Below, one piece after another: positions 18,087-27,038 of a stretch of 64,000 bases of DNA. This DNA is from JAJYKC01 sp035545735. Its GTDB lineage: Bacteria; Acidobacteriota; Terriglobia; Bryobacterales; Bryobacteraceae. A program made the translations under genes and the position numbers. The stretch is taken from NCBI GenBank assembly GCA_035545735.1, contig DASZXS010000013.1, forward strand, positions 1 through 64,000. Direction: 5' to 3'. The notes beneath the pieces are model-generated. The model searched no databases. It was not told the DNA's origin and saw only the letters and a list, made by a program, of their open reading frames with translations. Position 1 is the first letter of the stretch; each line of letters begins with the position of its first letter.

Positions 18087-19274
18087 TCAGCCGCGAAGCT
18101 CCTTTAAAGTCTTGCCTACAGGTCCCGGACCGAAATCGATCTTCGCCGCCTGGATGCTGAGGCCGGCGATCTCGATCCGGTTCAGGTCGGCGCTCCCGAT
18201 GCCGGCCGCTTCGGCTAATTTAATGGAGCTATCGCCGCGGACAAACGGAGCGGTTCCCCGGTCGGCTTGGGTACTGTAGCTCATCACGGCCATGCCAACC
18301 GAATCCACGCAAACCGGATTGCGGCCCGCGATGATCACGCCGGGCGTCATCTTCTCCAGTCCCTTCAACCATGGACCTTCCCCGCCCCGGACCGTTTCGA
18401 TGCCGTCCACTATGGCAAGATCGATCGGGCGAATTCCGACCTGATCCACGGCGGCTCGCGGCACCCGGTAACCGGGATCGCGCGGAGAATCCGGATGCAG
18501 TTCGGCATCCACGCCTTTGGGCGCTTTGGTGGTCCCGGAGTGGATCACCGGGCCGCGCTCTTTGGTCGGAAATTCATTGCCGCTCACGCCGCAATCGCCT
18601 CCGTACAGAGAACACGGCATGTTGCCGAAGTTGTTCTTCATCGTCATCGTGACGCCGGCGATCCAGTGGTTCTTCAGCTTGGCCAGCGAGACATACGTGT
18701 CGCAATCGACGAAGGCCTCATTAATGTAGTAGGCGGGATACAGATACCCGCCCCACGGCACCTTGAGGCGGACATATTTCTTGTAAGGCCCCAGGTTCTG
18801 AACATTCACCCAGTCCACTTTGACGCCCATGTTGTCGATCGCCTTGACGTCGATGCCATAGCGGGCCCAAAGATTGATGTCCTGCGTCGCCGGGAAAAAG
18901 CTTTCAATCAAACGCACGCGCCGCGCGCCCGCTTTGGCGAACAAATGAACGGTCGACGCGACCGTGCCGGGGTCTGTTCGATACGGCAAATCGGGAGTAA
19001 GCGGCCAGTTCTTGGGATTACCGGTCAGATTGAGTTTGACGGCGACGGTTTTGCCGCGCACCAGTTTTCCGATCCCGCCGATCCGGTCGAATGCTTCCGA
19101 GAGTTTGCCGGTGACATCGTCCTGATAATTCCGGCATCGCACAATGGACACCGTGCTGGCAGGAGCGTTCCCGCTAAGCAGCGTTGGAAGACCGGCAGCG
19201 GCGAGCGCCGCCGTTCCGGTGGTGGTCAGTAACTCCCGCCGCGTCGCGGGACCGAACAAATGATTCATCGCCAT
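18087..19274 (-). CDS. DUF362 domain protein with Tat-like signal
   Basis: About 395 residues. The N-terminus TRRELLTTTGTAALAAAG resembles a twin-arginine signal. The rest matches DUF362: KTVAVKLNLTGN, AKAGARRVRLIES, VSLAKLKNHWIAGVTMTMKN, and VDGIETVRGGEGPW near the end. The biochemical function of the family is unsettled; some members carry iron-sulfur clusters, but no ferredoxin-type Cys set is seen here. The start is uncertain: GGAGG sits 12 bases before the ATG at 19274 and 3 bases before a TTG at 19283. The gene is divergent from the amidohydrolase gene and has a good terminator at its end. Confidence 0.82.
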   Translation of the reverse strand: MAMNHLFGPATRRELLTTTGTAALAAAGLPTLLSGNAPASTVSIVRCRNYQDDVTGKLSEAFDRIGGIGKLVRGKTVAVKLNLTGNPKNWPLTPDLPYRTDPGTVASTVHLFAKAGARRVRLIESFFPATQDINLWARYGIDVKAIDNMGVKVDWVNVQNLGPYKKYVRLKVPWGGYLYPAYYINEAFVDCDTYVSLAKLKNHWIAGVTMTMKNNFGNMPCSLYGGDCGVSGNEFPTKERGPVIHSGTTKAPKGVDAELHPDSPRDPGYRVPRAAVDQVGIRPIDLAIVDGIETVRGGEGPWLKGLEKMTPGVIIAGRNPVCVDSVGMAVMSYSTQADRGTAPFVRGDSSIKLAEAAGIGSADLNRIEIAGLSIQAAKIDFGPGPVGKTLKELRG

Positions 19275-19382
19275 CTGCTGCAAGCACCTCCAGGATCATC
19301 GTATCTCGGTTTGCCCGCCGGCGGGGAGGGCGCCGGAATCGCGAGCCACAACGAAACGGCGGAATGATAAGGTAGATTCTTC

Positions 19383-20567
19383 ATGGGACGCATACGACGA
19401 CGGGATCTGCTGGCAGGGGCGATGGCCGCCGCCGGAGCGGGCGGCGCAAGCGCGAGCCCGCAGGTGGAAAACGACAAGATCAAAGGCACGCCGCTGCCCC
19501 TCCAGCGCTACGAGCCCAAGAGCATGCTGCATGCCAGGGAAACACACGTGGCGCGGTCTCGCTTTCCGGTCATGGATTTCCACACCCACATTACCTTCAG
19601 CGATTCGCTGGGCGGCAACGAGTCGAGGATTGTTTTCAATGCCAAGCCGGAGGAACTGCTGCCGGTGATGGACCGGAAAAACATCCAGATCATGGTCAAC
19701 AGCACCGGCGGCTACGGCAAGGGACTGGAAACGACGTTGAACGCTCTGTCACGAGCCCATCCCAAGCGCTTCATCGTTTTTACCGAGCCCTGGTGGGCGA
19801 AGACCCCGGAGCCCGGCTATGCCAAGTTTCAGGCCGACGAAATCGAGCGGGCGCACGCGGCCGGAGCCCGGGGGCTGAAAGTCCTGAAGATCCTGGGCCT
19901 CTATCTTCGCGAAAACGTCAAGACCGGGAAACTGGTAAAGATCGACGATCCCCGCTTCGACCCGATGTGGGAAACGGTGGGTCATCTGGGAATGCCCGTT
20001 GGTATCCACACCTCGGACCCCGAGGCCTTCTTCCTTCCGATTGACCGCTTCAATGAGCGCTATGAAGAACTCAATGCGCATCCGGACTGGTCCTTTCATG
20101 GAAAGGATTTTCCAAGCAATCGGGAGCTCCAGGAAGCGCGGATTCGCGTAATTCAGCGGCATCCGAAAACAACATTTGTCTGCCATCATGTCGCGGATTC
20201 TGAAGATCTCGAACTGGTTGGCGAATGGATGGACCGCTATCCAAATATGTGGGTGGAACTGGCGGCGCGCATCGGCGAGTTGGGCAGACAGCCGCGCGCA
20301 TCCCGCCGCTTCTTCGAAAAGTTTCAGGATCGCATTGTCTTCGGAACCGATGCCACACCAAAGGGCGCCAACTATCCGCAGCAATATTTCTGCGACGAGC
20401 TATACGAGATTTATTACCGCTTCCTTGAAACCGCCGACGAGTATTTCGATTATGCTCCGGCCAGGATTCCGCCCCAGGGCCGGTGGAAAATCTACGGCAT
20501 CGAGCTTCCGGAGAGCATCCTGCATAAGGTTTATAGCCAGAACTTCCAGCGCCTGCTGAAAGTCTGA
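19383..20567 (+). CDS. Amidohydrolase family protein (amidohydrolase-2/ACMSD-like), Tat-type signal
   Basis: 394 residues. The N-terminal RRRDLLAGAMAAAGAGGA is a twin-arginine-like signal, so export in folded, metal-loaded form is likely. TIM-barrel metallohydrolase landmarks are VMDFHTHI (His-x-His), GARGLKVLKI (Lys), GIHTSD (His), and VFGTDATPKGA (catalytic Asp near the end). The closest named group is amidohydrolase-2, which includes decarboxylases and lactonases; the substrate is not evident. AAGG lies about 10 bases before the ATG. Confidence 0.85.
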   Translation: MGRIRRRDLLAGAMAAAGAGGASASPQVENDKIKGTPLPLQRYEPKSMLHARETHVARSRFPVMDFHTHITFSDSLGGNESRIVFNAKPEELLPVMDRKNIQIMVNSTGGYGKGLETTLNALSRAHPKRFIVFTEPWWAKTPEPGYAKFQADEIERAHAAGARGLKVLKILGLYLRENVKTGKLVKIDDPRFDPMWETVGHLGMPVGIHTSDPEAFFLPIDRFNERYEELNAHPDWSFHGKDFPSNRELQEARIRVIQRHPKTTFVCHHVADSEDLELVGEWMDRYPNMWVELAARIGELGRQPRASRRFFEKFQDRIVFGTDATPKGANYPQQYFCDELYEIYYRFLETADEYFDYAPARIPPQGRWKIYGIELPESILHKVYSQNFQRLLKV

Positions 20568-20570
20568 TCG

Positions 20571-22208
20571 TTACCGCGGCTCACGCACCGTGATCACCTG
20601 ATCGGCCTTGACCTTTTCCAGCACCTGCCGCTGGCCGCCCGGCCAGGTTATTTCGATGCGGTCCACCACGGTTGTGCGGCCCAATCCGAAATGGACCGGC
20701 ATCAGGCTGGAAGAGGCATAACTGACCGCGCTGGTCATATCGTTGTACTGGCCGTCGATGCGGATGTGCGCGCCGATACCGTCCCGATTGGCGCGAGTGC
20801 CGGTGAGACGAAGCGCAATCCAATGATTTTCACCGGGGCTGGTGTTGCGCCACAGTTCGACGGGTTCGCCCAGTGACGCGACGACAGCATCGATACGGCC
20901 GTCGCCGTCGAAGTCCGCGTAACTGCTGCCGCGATGCGCCTTCACCTCGTTCAAGCCGGAGTCCGCCACGGCGGCGAACGTTCCATTCCCCAAGTTCCCG
21001 AAGACCAAATCAGGTTCCTTGTAGACCGCCGCCTCAAACAATTCCACGCGATCGTTCACGTGCGAATTCGAGGTGAAGATATCCTTCCAGCCATCGTTGT
21101 TGAAGTCGAAAAATCCCGTGCCCCAGCCGCTGTGCTGCTGGCTCAACGCGGCGATGTGGCTCGAATAGGTGGCGTCGGCGAAGCTGCCCTTGCCTGAATT
21201 TCGAAAGAGGGGGAACGTCTCGTGAGCCAGCGCCGTTACCGCGATGTCGGGAAGCCCGTCGTTATCGTAATCGCGAAAATCCGTGCCCATGCTCGCCACC
21301 GGCTTTCCATCTTCGCGGAGGGCGACGCCCGCCAGCAGCGCGGTCTCTTCAAACGTACCGTTGCCCCGGTTATGAAACAGAAAGTTCGGCATGTTGTCAT
21401 TGGTGACGAAAACGTCCGGGAAGCCATCCTGATCGTAATCGGCGAAAGCGACGCTCATGCCGCGTCCGGCGGCGGAGGCGATGCCGGCTTTCACCGAGAC
21501 ATCCTCAAAAGTGCCATCTCCCCGGTTGTGGTACAGGGTGCTGGCGAGGCCTTCGAAATATTTTGGATGACAATAGACGCGGATGCCGCGGCTCGAATCG
21601 CCGCAAAAGCGATCGTAGGCCGGCGACCATTTCGAATAGTGAACCACCCACAAGTCGAGACGCCCGTCGTTATCGTAATCGAACCATCCGGCTGCCACCG
21701 CCCATTCGCCGCTCTTAATGCCGGACTTCCCGGTAACGTCTTCGAATTTCCCGTTGCCAAGATTGTGATACAGAATGTTGCGGTTCACACCGGCGACGAA
21801 TAAGTCGGGGCGGCCGTCGTTGTCGTAGTCTCCCGCGGCGGCTCCCATGGAATAGCCAACGCCCTGTACACCCGCCTCTTCGGTGACATCGCGAAATTTA
21901 AAGCCGCCCTCGTTGCGGTAAAGGCGGTTCCAGTATTTCCTGCCGGTCTTCTCCATCGACGGGAGGTCGGCGCCGTTGGTGAAAAAAATGTCCGGACGCC
22001 CGTCGCCATCGTAGTCGAAAACGGCAAGACCGCCCGCCATCGTTTCGATGAGGTGTTTTTGGGGGGTCGGGCAATTCTGCAGGATAAAGTCGACGCCCGA
22101 TTTCGCCGCCACGTCCTCGAAGCGGATCGGCGAAACCGCCGGGGCCTTTGCGGACTCCGCGCCAAACAAACCGGCCAGCAGCAATATCCACCCTGAAATT
22201 CTGAACAC
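20571..22208 (-). CDS. CRTAC1-like FG-GAP/VCBS repeat protein with ASPIC/UnbV domain
   Basis: 545 residues from a GTG start, with a signal peptide (WILLLAGLFGAESAKA). Seven calcium-type repeats are visible, for example DYDGDGRPDIFFTNG, DYDNDGRPDLFVAG, DYDQDGFPDVFVTND and DFNNDGWKDIFTSN, forming a beta-propeller. The C-terminal LTGTRANRDGIGAHIRI and EITWPGGQRQVLEKV are the ASPIC/UnbV module. These are extracellular or periplasmic adhesion/binding proteins, very common in Acidobacteria and Planctomycetes, with no assigned ligand. The gene ends 3 bases from the convergent amidohydrolase stop. Confidence 0.9.
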   Translation of the reverse strand: MFRISGWILLLAGLFGAESAKAPAVSPIRFEDVAAKSGVDFILQNCPTPQKHLIETMAGGLAVFDYDGDGRPDIFFTNGADLPSMEKTGRKYWNRLYRNEGGFKFRDVTEEAGVQGVGYSMGAAAGDYDNDGRPDLFVAGVNRNILYHNLGNGKFEDVTGKSGIKSGEWAVAAGWFDYDNDGRLDLWVVHYSKWSPAYDRFCGDSSRGIRVYCHPKYFEGLASTLYHNRGDGTFEDVSVKAGIASAAGRGMSVAFADYDQDGFPDVFVTNDNMPNFLFHNRGNGTFEETALLAGVALREDGKPVASMGTDFRDYDNDGLPDIAVTALAHETFPLFRNSGKGSFADATYSSHIAALSQQHSGWGTGFFDFNNDGWKDIFTSNSHVNDRVELFEAAVYKEPDLVFGNLGNGTFAAVADSGLNEVKAHRGSSYADFDGDGRIDAVVASLGEPVELWRNTSPGENHWIALRLTGTRANRDGIGAHIRIDGQYNDMTSAVSYASSSLMPVHFGLGRTTVVDRIEITWPGGQRQVLEKVKADQVITVREPR

Positions 22209-22277
22209 CTTGCGTCAATTCTATCGAGCTTTGGGTCTTGCTAAACTCAAAGAGTCTAAGCTCAACATTCTACGAAC

Positions 22278-22448
22278 ATGGCCATCAGTAAGGAATTGCT
22301 GGACATATTGGTTTGTCCGGCGTGCAAGGGCGAACTCGAACTCAAGCCGGATCAAAGCGGGCTGAAATGTACGCAGTGCCGCCGTCTGTATCCTATCCGC
22401 GACGACATCCCAGTGATGCTGATCGACGAGGCCACTATCGAAGAATAG
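22278..22448 (+). CDS. Trm112-like zinc-binding protein
   Basis: 56 residues. LLDILVCPACKGELELK and LKCTQCRRLYPIRDDIPVML show the Cys-x2-Cys/Cys-x2-Cys zinc knuckle and the C-terminal IPVML strand of the Trm112/YcaR (UPF0434) family. Members activate methyltransferases in other domains of life; the bacterial role is less clear. It heads a plus-strand operon and ends 15 bases before the glycosyltransferase gene. In Gram-negatives ycaR often sits by lipid A genes, as here with GT9 and MsbA. Confidence 0.88.
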   Translation: MAISKELLDILVCPACKGELELKPDQSGLKCTQCRRLYPIRDDIPVMLIDEATIEE

Positions 22449-22463
22449 GCCCGGCGTCTGAGC

Positions 22464-23384
22464 ATGGAAAATTTGTTGACGCTTCTGCCGGAAGGGGCAC
22501 GGGTACTCATCATCCGCCTGCGGTCTCTTGGCGATTGTGTGCTCGTCACGCCGGCGATTCACCTGCTCAAGACGCACCGGCCCGATTTGCGAATCGGCGT
22601 GGTGGTGGAGGACGCTTTTGCTCCGGTGTTCGCGGGCAATCCCGACCTGGAGCGGATTCTTCCTCCCACGCTCGCGGCGGTGTCCGGCTACCGCGCTGAA
22701 CTATGCCTGAATTTGCATGGCGGGACGCGCAGCCTTTCGCTCACCGCCGCGTCGCGGGCACGATTCCGGGCGGGCTTCGTTCATTTCCGGATGTCATCGG
22801 CTTATAATGTGCGCATCCCAACCGCTCAGCAGATTCTTGGAGTGGAGCGCGTAGTGCACACGGCGGAACACGTGGCTTCGGCGATGTTTTATCTCGGCGT
22901 GCCGCAGACGGAAATCCCACGCGCGCGCCTGTTTCCATCCGCACCCGCGCCGGAGATCGCCCGGCCTTACGCGGTAATTCACCCCAAAGCCTCGGCCGCG
23001 GATAAGACCTGGCCGGCGGAGAACTTTCGTGCGCTCGCCGCCTATTTCGAAGCGCAACTGGCGCTGCACGCCGTGTTCATCGCGGGTCCGGGCGAAAATC
23101 TGGACGAGTTTTCCTCCTACGAGCGACATGTGGCCGCGCCCCTCGAACAGATAAAAACGCTGCTCTCCGGGGCCACCCTCTTCGCGGGTAACGACAGCGG
23201 TCCGGCGCACATGGCGGCGGCCTTCGGCGTTCCTTCCGTTGTGTTTTTCGGCTCCTCCAACGCCGCCATCTGGGCGCCGTGGCGGACCCCCGCCGTGGTT
23301 CTCACCGCTCCCGGCGGGATCGGAGCCATCGATTTAGCGGCGGCCCGGGGAGCCGCCGAGAGCCTGTCAGCGGTGCAGGCATGA
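22464..23384 (+). CDS. Glycosyltransferase family 9 (ADP-heptose:LPS heptosyltransferase-like)
   Basis: 306 residues. RVLIIRLRSLGDCVLVTPAI is the N-terminal acceptor-domain signature of WaaC/WaaF-type transferases. LLSGATLFAGNDSGPAHMAA and GVPSVVFFGSS form the donor-binding C-terminal signature. It probably adds a heptose or related sugar to LPS inner core on the cytoplasmic face of the inner membrane. Its TGA overlaps the ATG of the following MsbA-like exporter by 4 bases, supporting an LPS assembly role. Confidence 0.88.
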   Translation: MENLLTLLPEGARVLIIRLRSLGDCVLVTPAIHLLKTHRPDLRIGVVVEDAFAPVFAGNPDLERILPPTLAAVSGYRAELCLNLHGGTRSLSLTAASRARFRAGFVHFRMSSAYNVRIPTAQQILGVERVVHTAEHVASAMFYLGVPQTEIPRARLFPSAPAPEIARPYAVIHPKASAADKTWPAENFRALAAYFEAQLALHAVFIAGPGENLDEFSSYERHVAAPLEQIKTLLSGATLFAGNDSGPAHMAAAFGVPSVVFFGSSNAAIWAPWRTPAVVLTAPGGIGAIDLAAARGAAESLSAVQA

Positions 23385-25240
23385 AAGAACTGGCGCGCCT
23401 GCTCCGTTTCGCGCGGCCCTACTGGGCCGCCCTGCTCGCCTCCACCGTCCTCATGGCGGGCGTGGGCGGAGGACAGGCGCTGGTGGTGCTGCTGGTGCGG
23501 ACTGTCTTCGACCGCGTGTTACAGCCCGACACGCCGGACGCCCTGGTGGTGCTCGTGAATATTCCCGTCATTCACCGGGCCCTGTATCTCCAACAGATTG
23601 TTCCGTCGTTCGTGCACAATGTTTGGTCCATGGTGGCCGTGGCCATTGTTGAGGTCTATCTCTTTAAGGGACTCTGCGACTATCTCGGGAACTTCCTCAT
23701 TAATTACGCCGGATTTTCCGCGGTGACGGATCTGCGCCAGCGCGTTTTCGATTGCGTACTCCATCAGGACGCGCACTTCTTCGAAACCAACTCCACCGGC
23801 GGACTGATGTCGGCCATTCTGAACGACATCGACAAAATTCAGGAAGCCGTCTCGCACATGCTGGCGGACTGGCTGAGGCAAGTCTTCACGCTCATCGCGC
23901 TGTTGATCGTCGTCATCCAGACCGACTGGAAGCTGGCGCTCGTAAGTCTCACCGTTTTACCCTTCGTCCTGGTGCCGACGGCCCGTTTAGGCAAGCGTAT
24001 CCGCCGGACCAGCCGCAAGGCGCAGGACAATACCGCCGCGCTAAACGAGATTTTGCAGGAGACGATTACCGGACAGCAGGTGGTGAAGACCTTCGGCACC
24101 GAGGAGTTTGAATCCAACCGGTTCTTCGCGGCCGCCCGAAAACTGCGGAACACGAGTCTGAAATATGTCGCCCAGCAGGCCGTGGCGTCGCCGGTGATCG
24201 AATTCTTCGGCGCGCTCACCATTGTGGGGCTCCTCACCTATGCCCGCAGCCAGATCAAGCTCGGCGCAATGACGACCGGAGAGTTCACCAGCTTCGTCAT
24301 CGCGCTGTTGATGCTCTACGAACCGGTGAAGCGGCTTACGGGCATCCATAATATCTTCGAGCAGGCGCTGGGCGCATCTCAAAAAGTCTTCGAGTATCTC
24401 GATCGCGAGCGCGGCGTTCAAGACCGGCCCTCCGCGCACCGGCTGTCGAAATTTCAACACGGAATCCGGTTTGAGAACGTCAGTTTCCACTATCCCGGGT
24501 CGCCGGAAGCCTTCGTGCTCGATGGCATTCAGCTGGAGGTGAAGACGGGTGAAGTGGTGGCGCTGGTCGGCCCCAGCGGCGCTGGAAAAACAACGCTGGC
24601 CAACCTCACGCCGCGATTTTATGACGTGACCTCCGGCGCTGTGAAAATCGATGGCCGCGACGTCCGCGATGTGAAGCTCTCCTCCCTGCGCGAGAAGATC
24701 GGAATCGTCGCTCAGGACACCTTCCTGTTCAATGACACAGTTGCGAACAATATCCGCTACGGGCGCGCCGACGCGACCGATGAAGCGGTGCGGGACGCGG
24801 CGCGCAACGCCCTGGCCGAAGAATTCATCCTCGCCATGCCCAACGGTTACGCGACGATGATTGGCGAGCGCGGCGCAAAACTCAGCGGCGGGCAGAGGCA
24901 GCGGATCGCCATTGCGCGGGCCCTTTTGAAAAACGCGCCGATTTTGATCCTGGACGAAGCGACTTCGCAGCTCGACACCGAATCGGAGGTTCTGGTCCAG
25001 AAGGCGCTCCAGAAACTGATGGAGAAGCGAACCGTGATTGTGATCGCGCACCGTCTGTCCACGATCCGGCGCGCGGATAAGATTGTGGTGCTGGATCGCG
25101 GGAAGATCGCCGAGATAGGAACCCATGACGATCTCATCAATCAAGGCGGCATTTACCAGCGCCTGCACGAGATGCAATTCTTGAATCTGAGCGGGCGGAC
25201 CACTCCGGATCCCGTCCCCGAAAAGAGCACAGCAGTTTGA
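23381..25240 (+). CDS. msbA: ABC transporter, MsbA-like lipid flippase (TMD-NBD fusion)
   Basis: 619 residues. The N-terminal six-helix exporter domain (about 1-330) is followed by the nucleotide-binding domain: Walker A GPSGAGKTTLANL (about 397), Q-loop VAQDTFLF, signature LSGGQRQRIAIARA, Walker B ILILDEATSQLD and switch His in VIAHRLST. It works as a homodimer in the inner membrane. The GT9 neighbour and four-base overlap suggest lipid A-core export. A multidrug role is the alternative. An in-frame start about 100 bases earlier would run through the GT9 coding region and is rejected. Confidence 0.87.
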   Translation: MKELARLLRFARPYWAALLASTVLMAGVGGGQALVVLLVRTVFDRVLQPDTPDALVVLVNIPVIHRALYLQQIVPSFVHNVWSMVAVAIVEVYLFKGLCDYLGNFLINYAGFSAVTDLRQRVFDCVLHQDAHFFETNSTGGLMSAILNDIDKIQEAVSHMLADWLRQVFTLIALLIVVIQTDWKLALVSLTVLPFVLVPTARLGKRIRRTSRKAQDNTAALNEILQETITGQQVVKTFGTEEFESNRFFAAARKLRNTSLKYVAQQAVASPVIEFFGALTIVGLLTYARSQIKLGAMTTGEFTSFVIALLMLYEPVKRLTGIHNIFEQALGASQKVFEYLDRERGVQDRPSAHRLSKFQHGIRFENVSFHYPGSPEAFVLDGIQLEVKTGEVVALVGPSGAGKTTLANLTPRFYDVTSGAVKIDGRDVRDVKLSSLREKIGIVAQDTFLFNDTVANNIRYGRADATDEAVRDAARNALAEEFILAMPNGYATMIGERGAKLSGGQRQRIAIARALLKNAPILILDEATSQLDTESEVLVQKALQKLMEKRTVIVIAHRLSTIRRADKIVVLDRGKIAEIGTHDDLINQGGIYQRLHEMQFLNLSGRTTPDPVPEKSTAV

Positions 25241-26154
25241 GCAAAACCGAAGCCACCAGACCCGTGCGCAGCATGACCGGCTATGCGCGGCTGCGAAAAA
25301 TGCTGCCGGACGGCGAATTAACGATTACGGTCAAGAGCGTGAATCACCGCGCGCTGGACATGCACTTCCATCTCGCGGAGGAGATCGATTTCCTGGAGCC
25401 CTCCCTGCGCGCTATTCTGCGTGAGCACCTGACGCGGGGACACATCGACATCCGGGGCGGTTTCAACCGGACCGGAGAATCGGCCAACTCCGGATTGAAC
25501 CTCCCGCTCTTTCAGGCCTATATCAGCGCACTCAAGCAGGCCGCGGGCCATCTCGATATTCCGGAAAGCAAGCCCGACCTCAATGCCCTGCTGCGTCTGC
25601 CGGGAATGGTACAGACAACCTGTAATTCCGACCCCGACCCGGAGTTCGAGCCGCGGGCGCTCGCGGCTTTCCGGGAGGCCGCCGATTCCCTCGACGTCTT
25701 TCGCGTGCGGGAAGGCCGGCAAATCGCCGACGTGGTCCTGCGTCACAACCAGAACATCCAGCGGCACACAACGGAGATGGAGGCGATCCGCGCCCGCGCC
25801 ATTCCCGCACTGCAAAATCGCCTCACCGAGCGTTTGCGCGAACTTCTGCGCGGCGTCGCTCTGGACCCCCAGCGTTTAGCCCAGGAAGTGGCGATCCTGG
25901 CGGATCGGGGCGATGTGGGCGAGGAAATTGAGCGGCTCAAGATCCACTCCTCGCACCTGGTGGACCTGCTGCGGAGCGGCGGAGAAGTCGGAAAACGTCT
26001 CGATTTCCTGCTGCAGGAAATGAACCGGGAGTCCAATACGATACTCTCCAAGACGAATGGGATCGGCGAACTGGGGCTAAAGATGACCGAACTTGCCCTG
26101 GCGGCGAAGGCCGACATCGAGAAAATGCGCGAGCACGCCCTTAACCTCGAATGA
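25237..26154 (+). CDS. yicC: YicC/YloC-family endoribonuclease
   Basis: 305 residues from a TTG overlapping the upstream TGA. The N-terminal block RSMTGYARLRKMLPDGELTI plus SVNHRALDMHF is the YicC_N signature. GEEIERLKIHSSHL, VGKRLDFLLQEMNRESNTI and SKTNGIGEL are the conserved C-terminal half (DUF1732). Members are RNases. Location directly before gmk is a widely conserved bacterial arrangement. The three-gene yicC-gmk-rpoZ overlap implies co-translation. Confidence 0.93.
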   Translation: MSKTEATRPVRSMTGYARLRKMLPDGELTITVKSVNHRALDMHFHLAEEIDFLEPSLRAILREHLTRGHIDIRGGFNRTGESANSGLNLPLFQAYISALKQAAGHLDIPESKPDLNALLRLPGMVQTTCNSDPDPEFEPRALAAFREAADSLDVFRVREGRQIADVVLRHNQNIQRHTTEMEAIRARAIPALQNRLTERLRELLRGVALDPQRLAQEVAILADRGDVGEEIERLKIHSSHLVDLLRSGGEVGKRLDFLLQEMNRESNTILSKTNGIGELGLKMTELALAAKADIEKMREHALNLE

Positions 26155-26795
26155 GAACGGTTTTCATCATTTCCGCGCCGTCCGGATCGGGAAAATCGAC
26201 CTTGGTCTCCCGGTTGATCGAGACCATGGCCAGTCTCCACTTCTCCGTTTCCTACACCACGCGCCCGCCGCGAGGGCAGGAAAAGAATGGCGAAAGTTAT
26301 TTTTACATCACCAAGGAAGAGTTCCAGCGGAAAATCGACGCTGGGGAGTTTCTCGAATGGGCTCAGGTATTTGGCAACTATTACGGAACGCACCGCAGCG
26401 AGATGGAGCGCGCCTTCGCGGCGGGCAAGGACCTGCTGCTCGACATTGATGTTCAGGGTGCGCGACAATTAAGGAAGGCCCTTCCCCGCGGCGCGGCGGT
26501 GTCTATTTTTATACTTGCGCCTTCACGCCAGGAATTGGAGCAAAGGCTCCGCGCGCGGGGGGAAGACTCGGAATCGGTGATCGAGCGGCGACTGAGCGAC
26601 GCGGCAAGAGAAATTCGCGATTACGGCCAGTATGATTACGTTCTGGTCAACCGGGAAGTTGAGGAATCGGTGGAGACGCTGAAGTCGATCCTGCGCGCCG
26701 AGCGCGTCCGCCGGGCGCGAATGGAAAGCGAGATCCAGCCGATTCTGGAAAGTTTCGAACAAGAGAGCAGCATCAGGAGAAGCTTGGAAAAATGA
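26151..26795 (+). CDS. gmk: Guanylate kinase
   Basis: 214 residues. P-loop ISAPSGSGKSTLVSRLI at the N-terminus, GMP-binding YTTRPPRGQEKNGESYFYIT, LLDIDVQGARQLRK, and RRLSDAAREI. It phosphorylates GMP/dGMP to the diphosphate in the cytoplasm. The ATG overlaps the yicC stop by 4 bases, and the rpoZ ATG overlaps its own stop. Length is normal for the family. Confidence 0.97.
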   Translation: MRTVFIISAPSGSGKSTLVSRLIETMASLHFSVSYTTRPPRGQEKNGESYFYITKEEFQRKIDAGEFLEWAQVFGNYYGTHRSEMERAFAAGKDLLLDIDVQGARQLRKALPRGAAVSIFILAPSRQELEQRLRARGEDSESVIERRLSDAAREIRDYGQYDYVLVNREVEESVETLKSILRAERVRRARMESEIQPILESFEQESSIRRSLEK

Positions 26796-27034
26796 GCGAT
26801 AAATTCCGCCCGAACGCAGCCTATTCGATTCCGGACGATCCGGACGCGAGCACTTACCGGTACATCATCGTGGCCGCCAAACGCGCGCGGCAGTTGCAAG
26901 GCGGCGCCCGCTCGCTTTTGCCAACCACGTCGAAGAAGCCGACCGTCGCGGCGATGGAAGAAGTGCGCCGCGGGCTTGTGCCGTACGAAGATCTGCTGCG
27001 CACCGCCGCGGAAGAAAACCAAGCCGCGGAATAG
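26792..27034 (+). CDS. rpoZ: RNA polymerase omega subunit
   Basis: 80 residues. YRYIIVAAKRARQLQGGAR is the conserved helix that clamps the beta-prime C-terminus, followed by KKPTVAAMEEVRRGLVPYED. It lies directly after gmk as in many bacteria. The N-terminus is a little longer than the E. coli form before the conserved helix. It ends 4 bases before coaBC. Confidence 0.93.
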   Translation: MSDKFRPNAAYSIPDDPDASTYRYIIVAAKRARQLQGGARSLLPTTSKKPTVAAMEEVRRGLVPYEDLLRTAAEENQAAE

Positions 27035-27038
27035 TTTC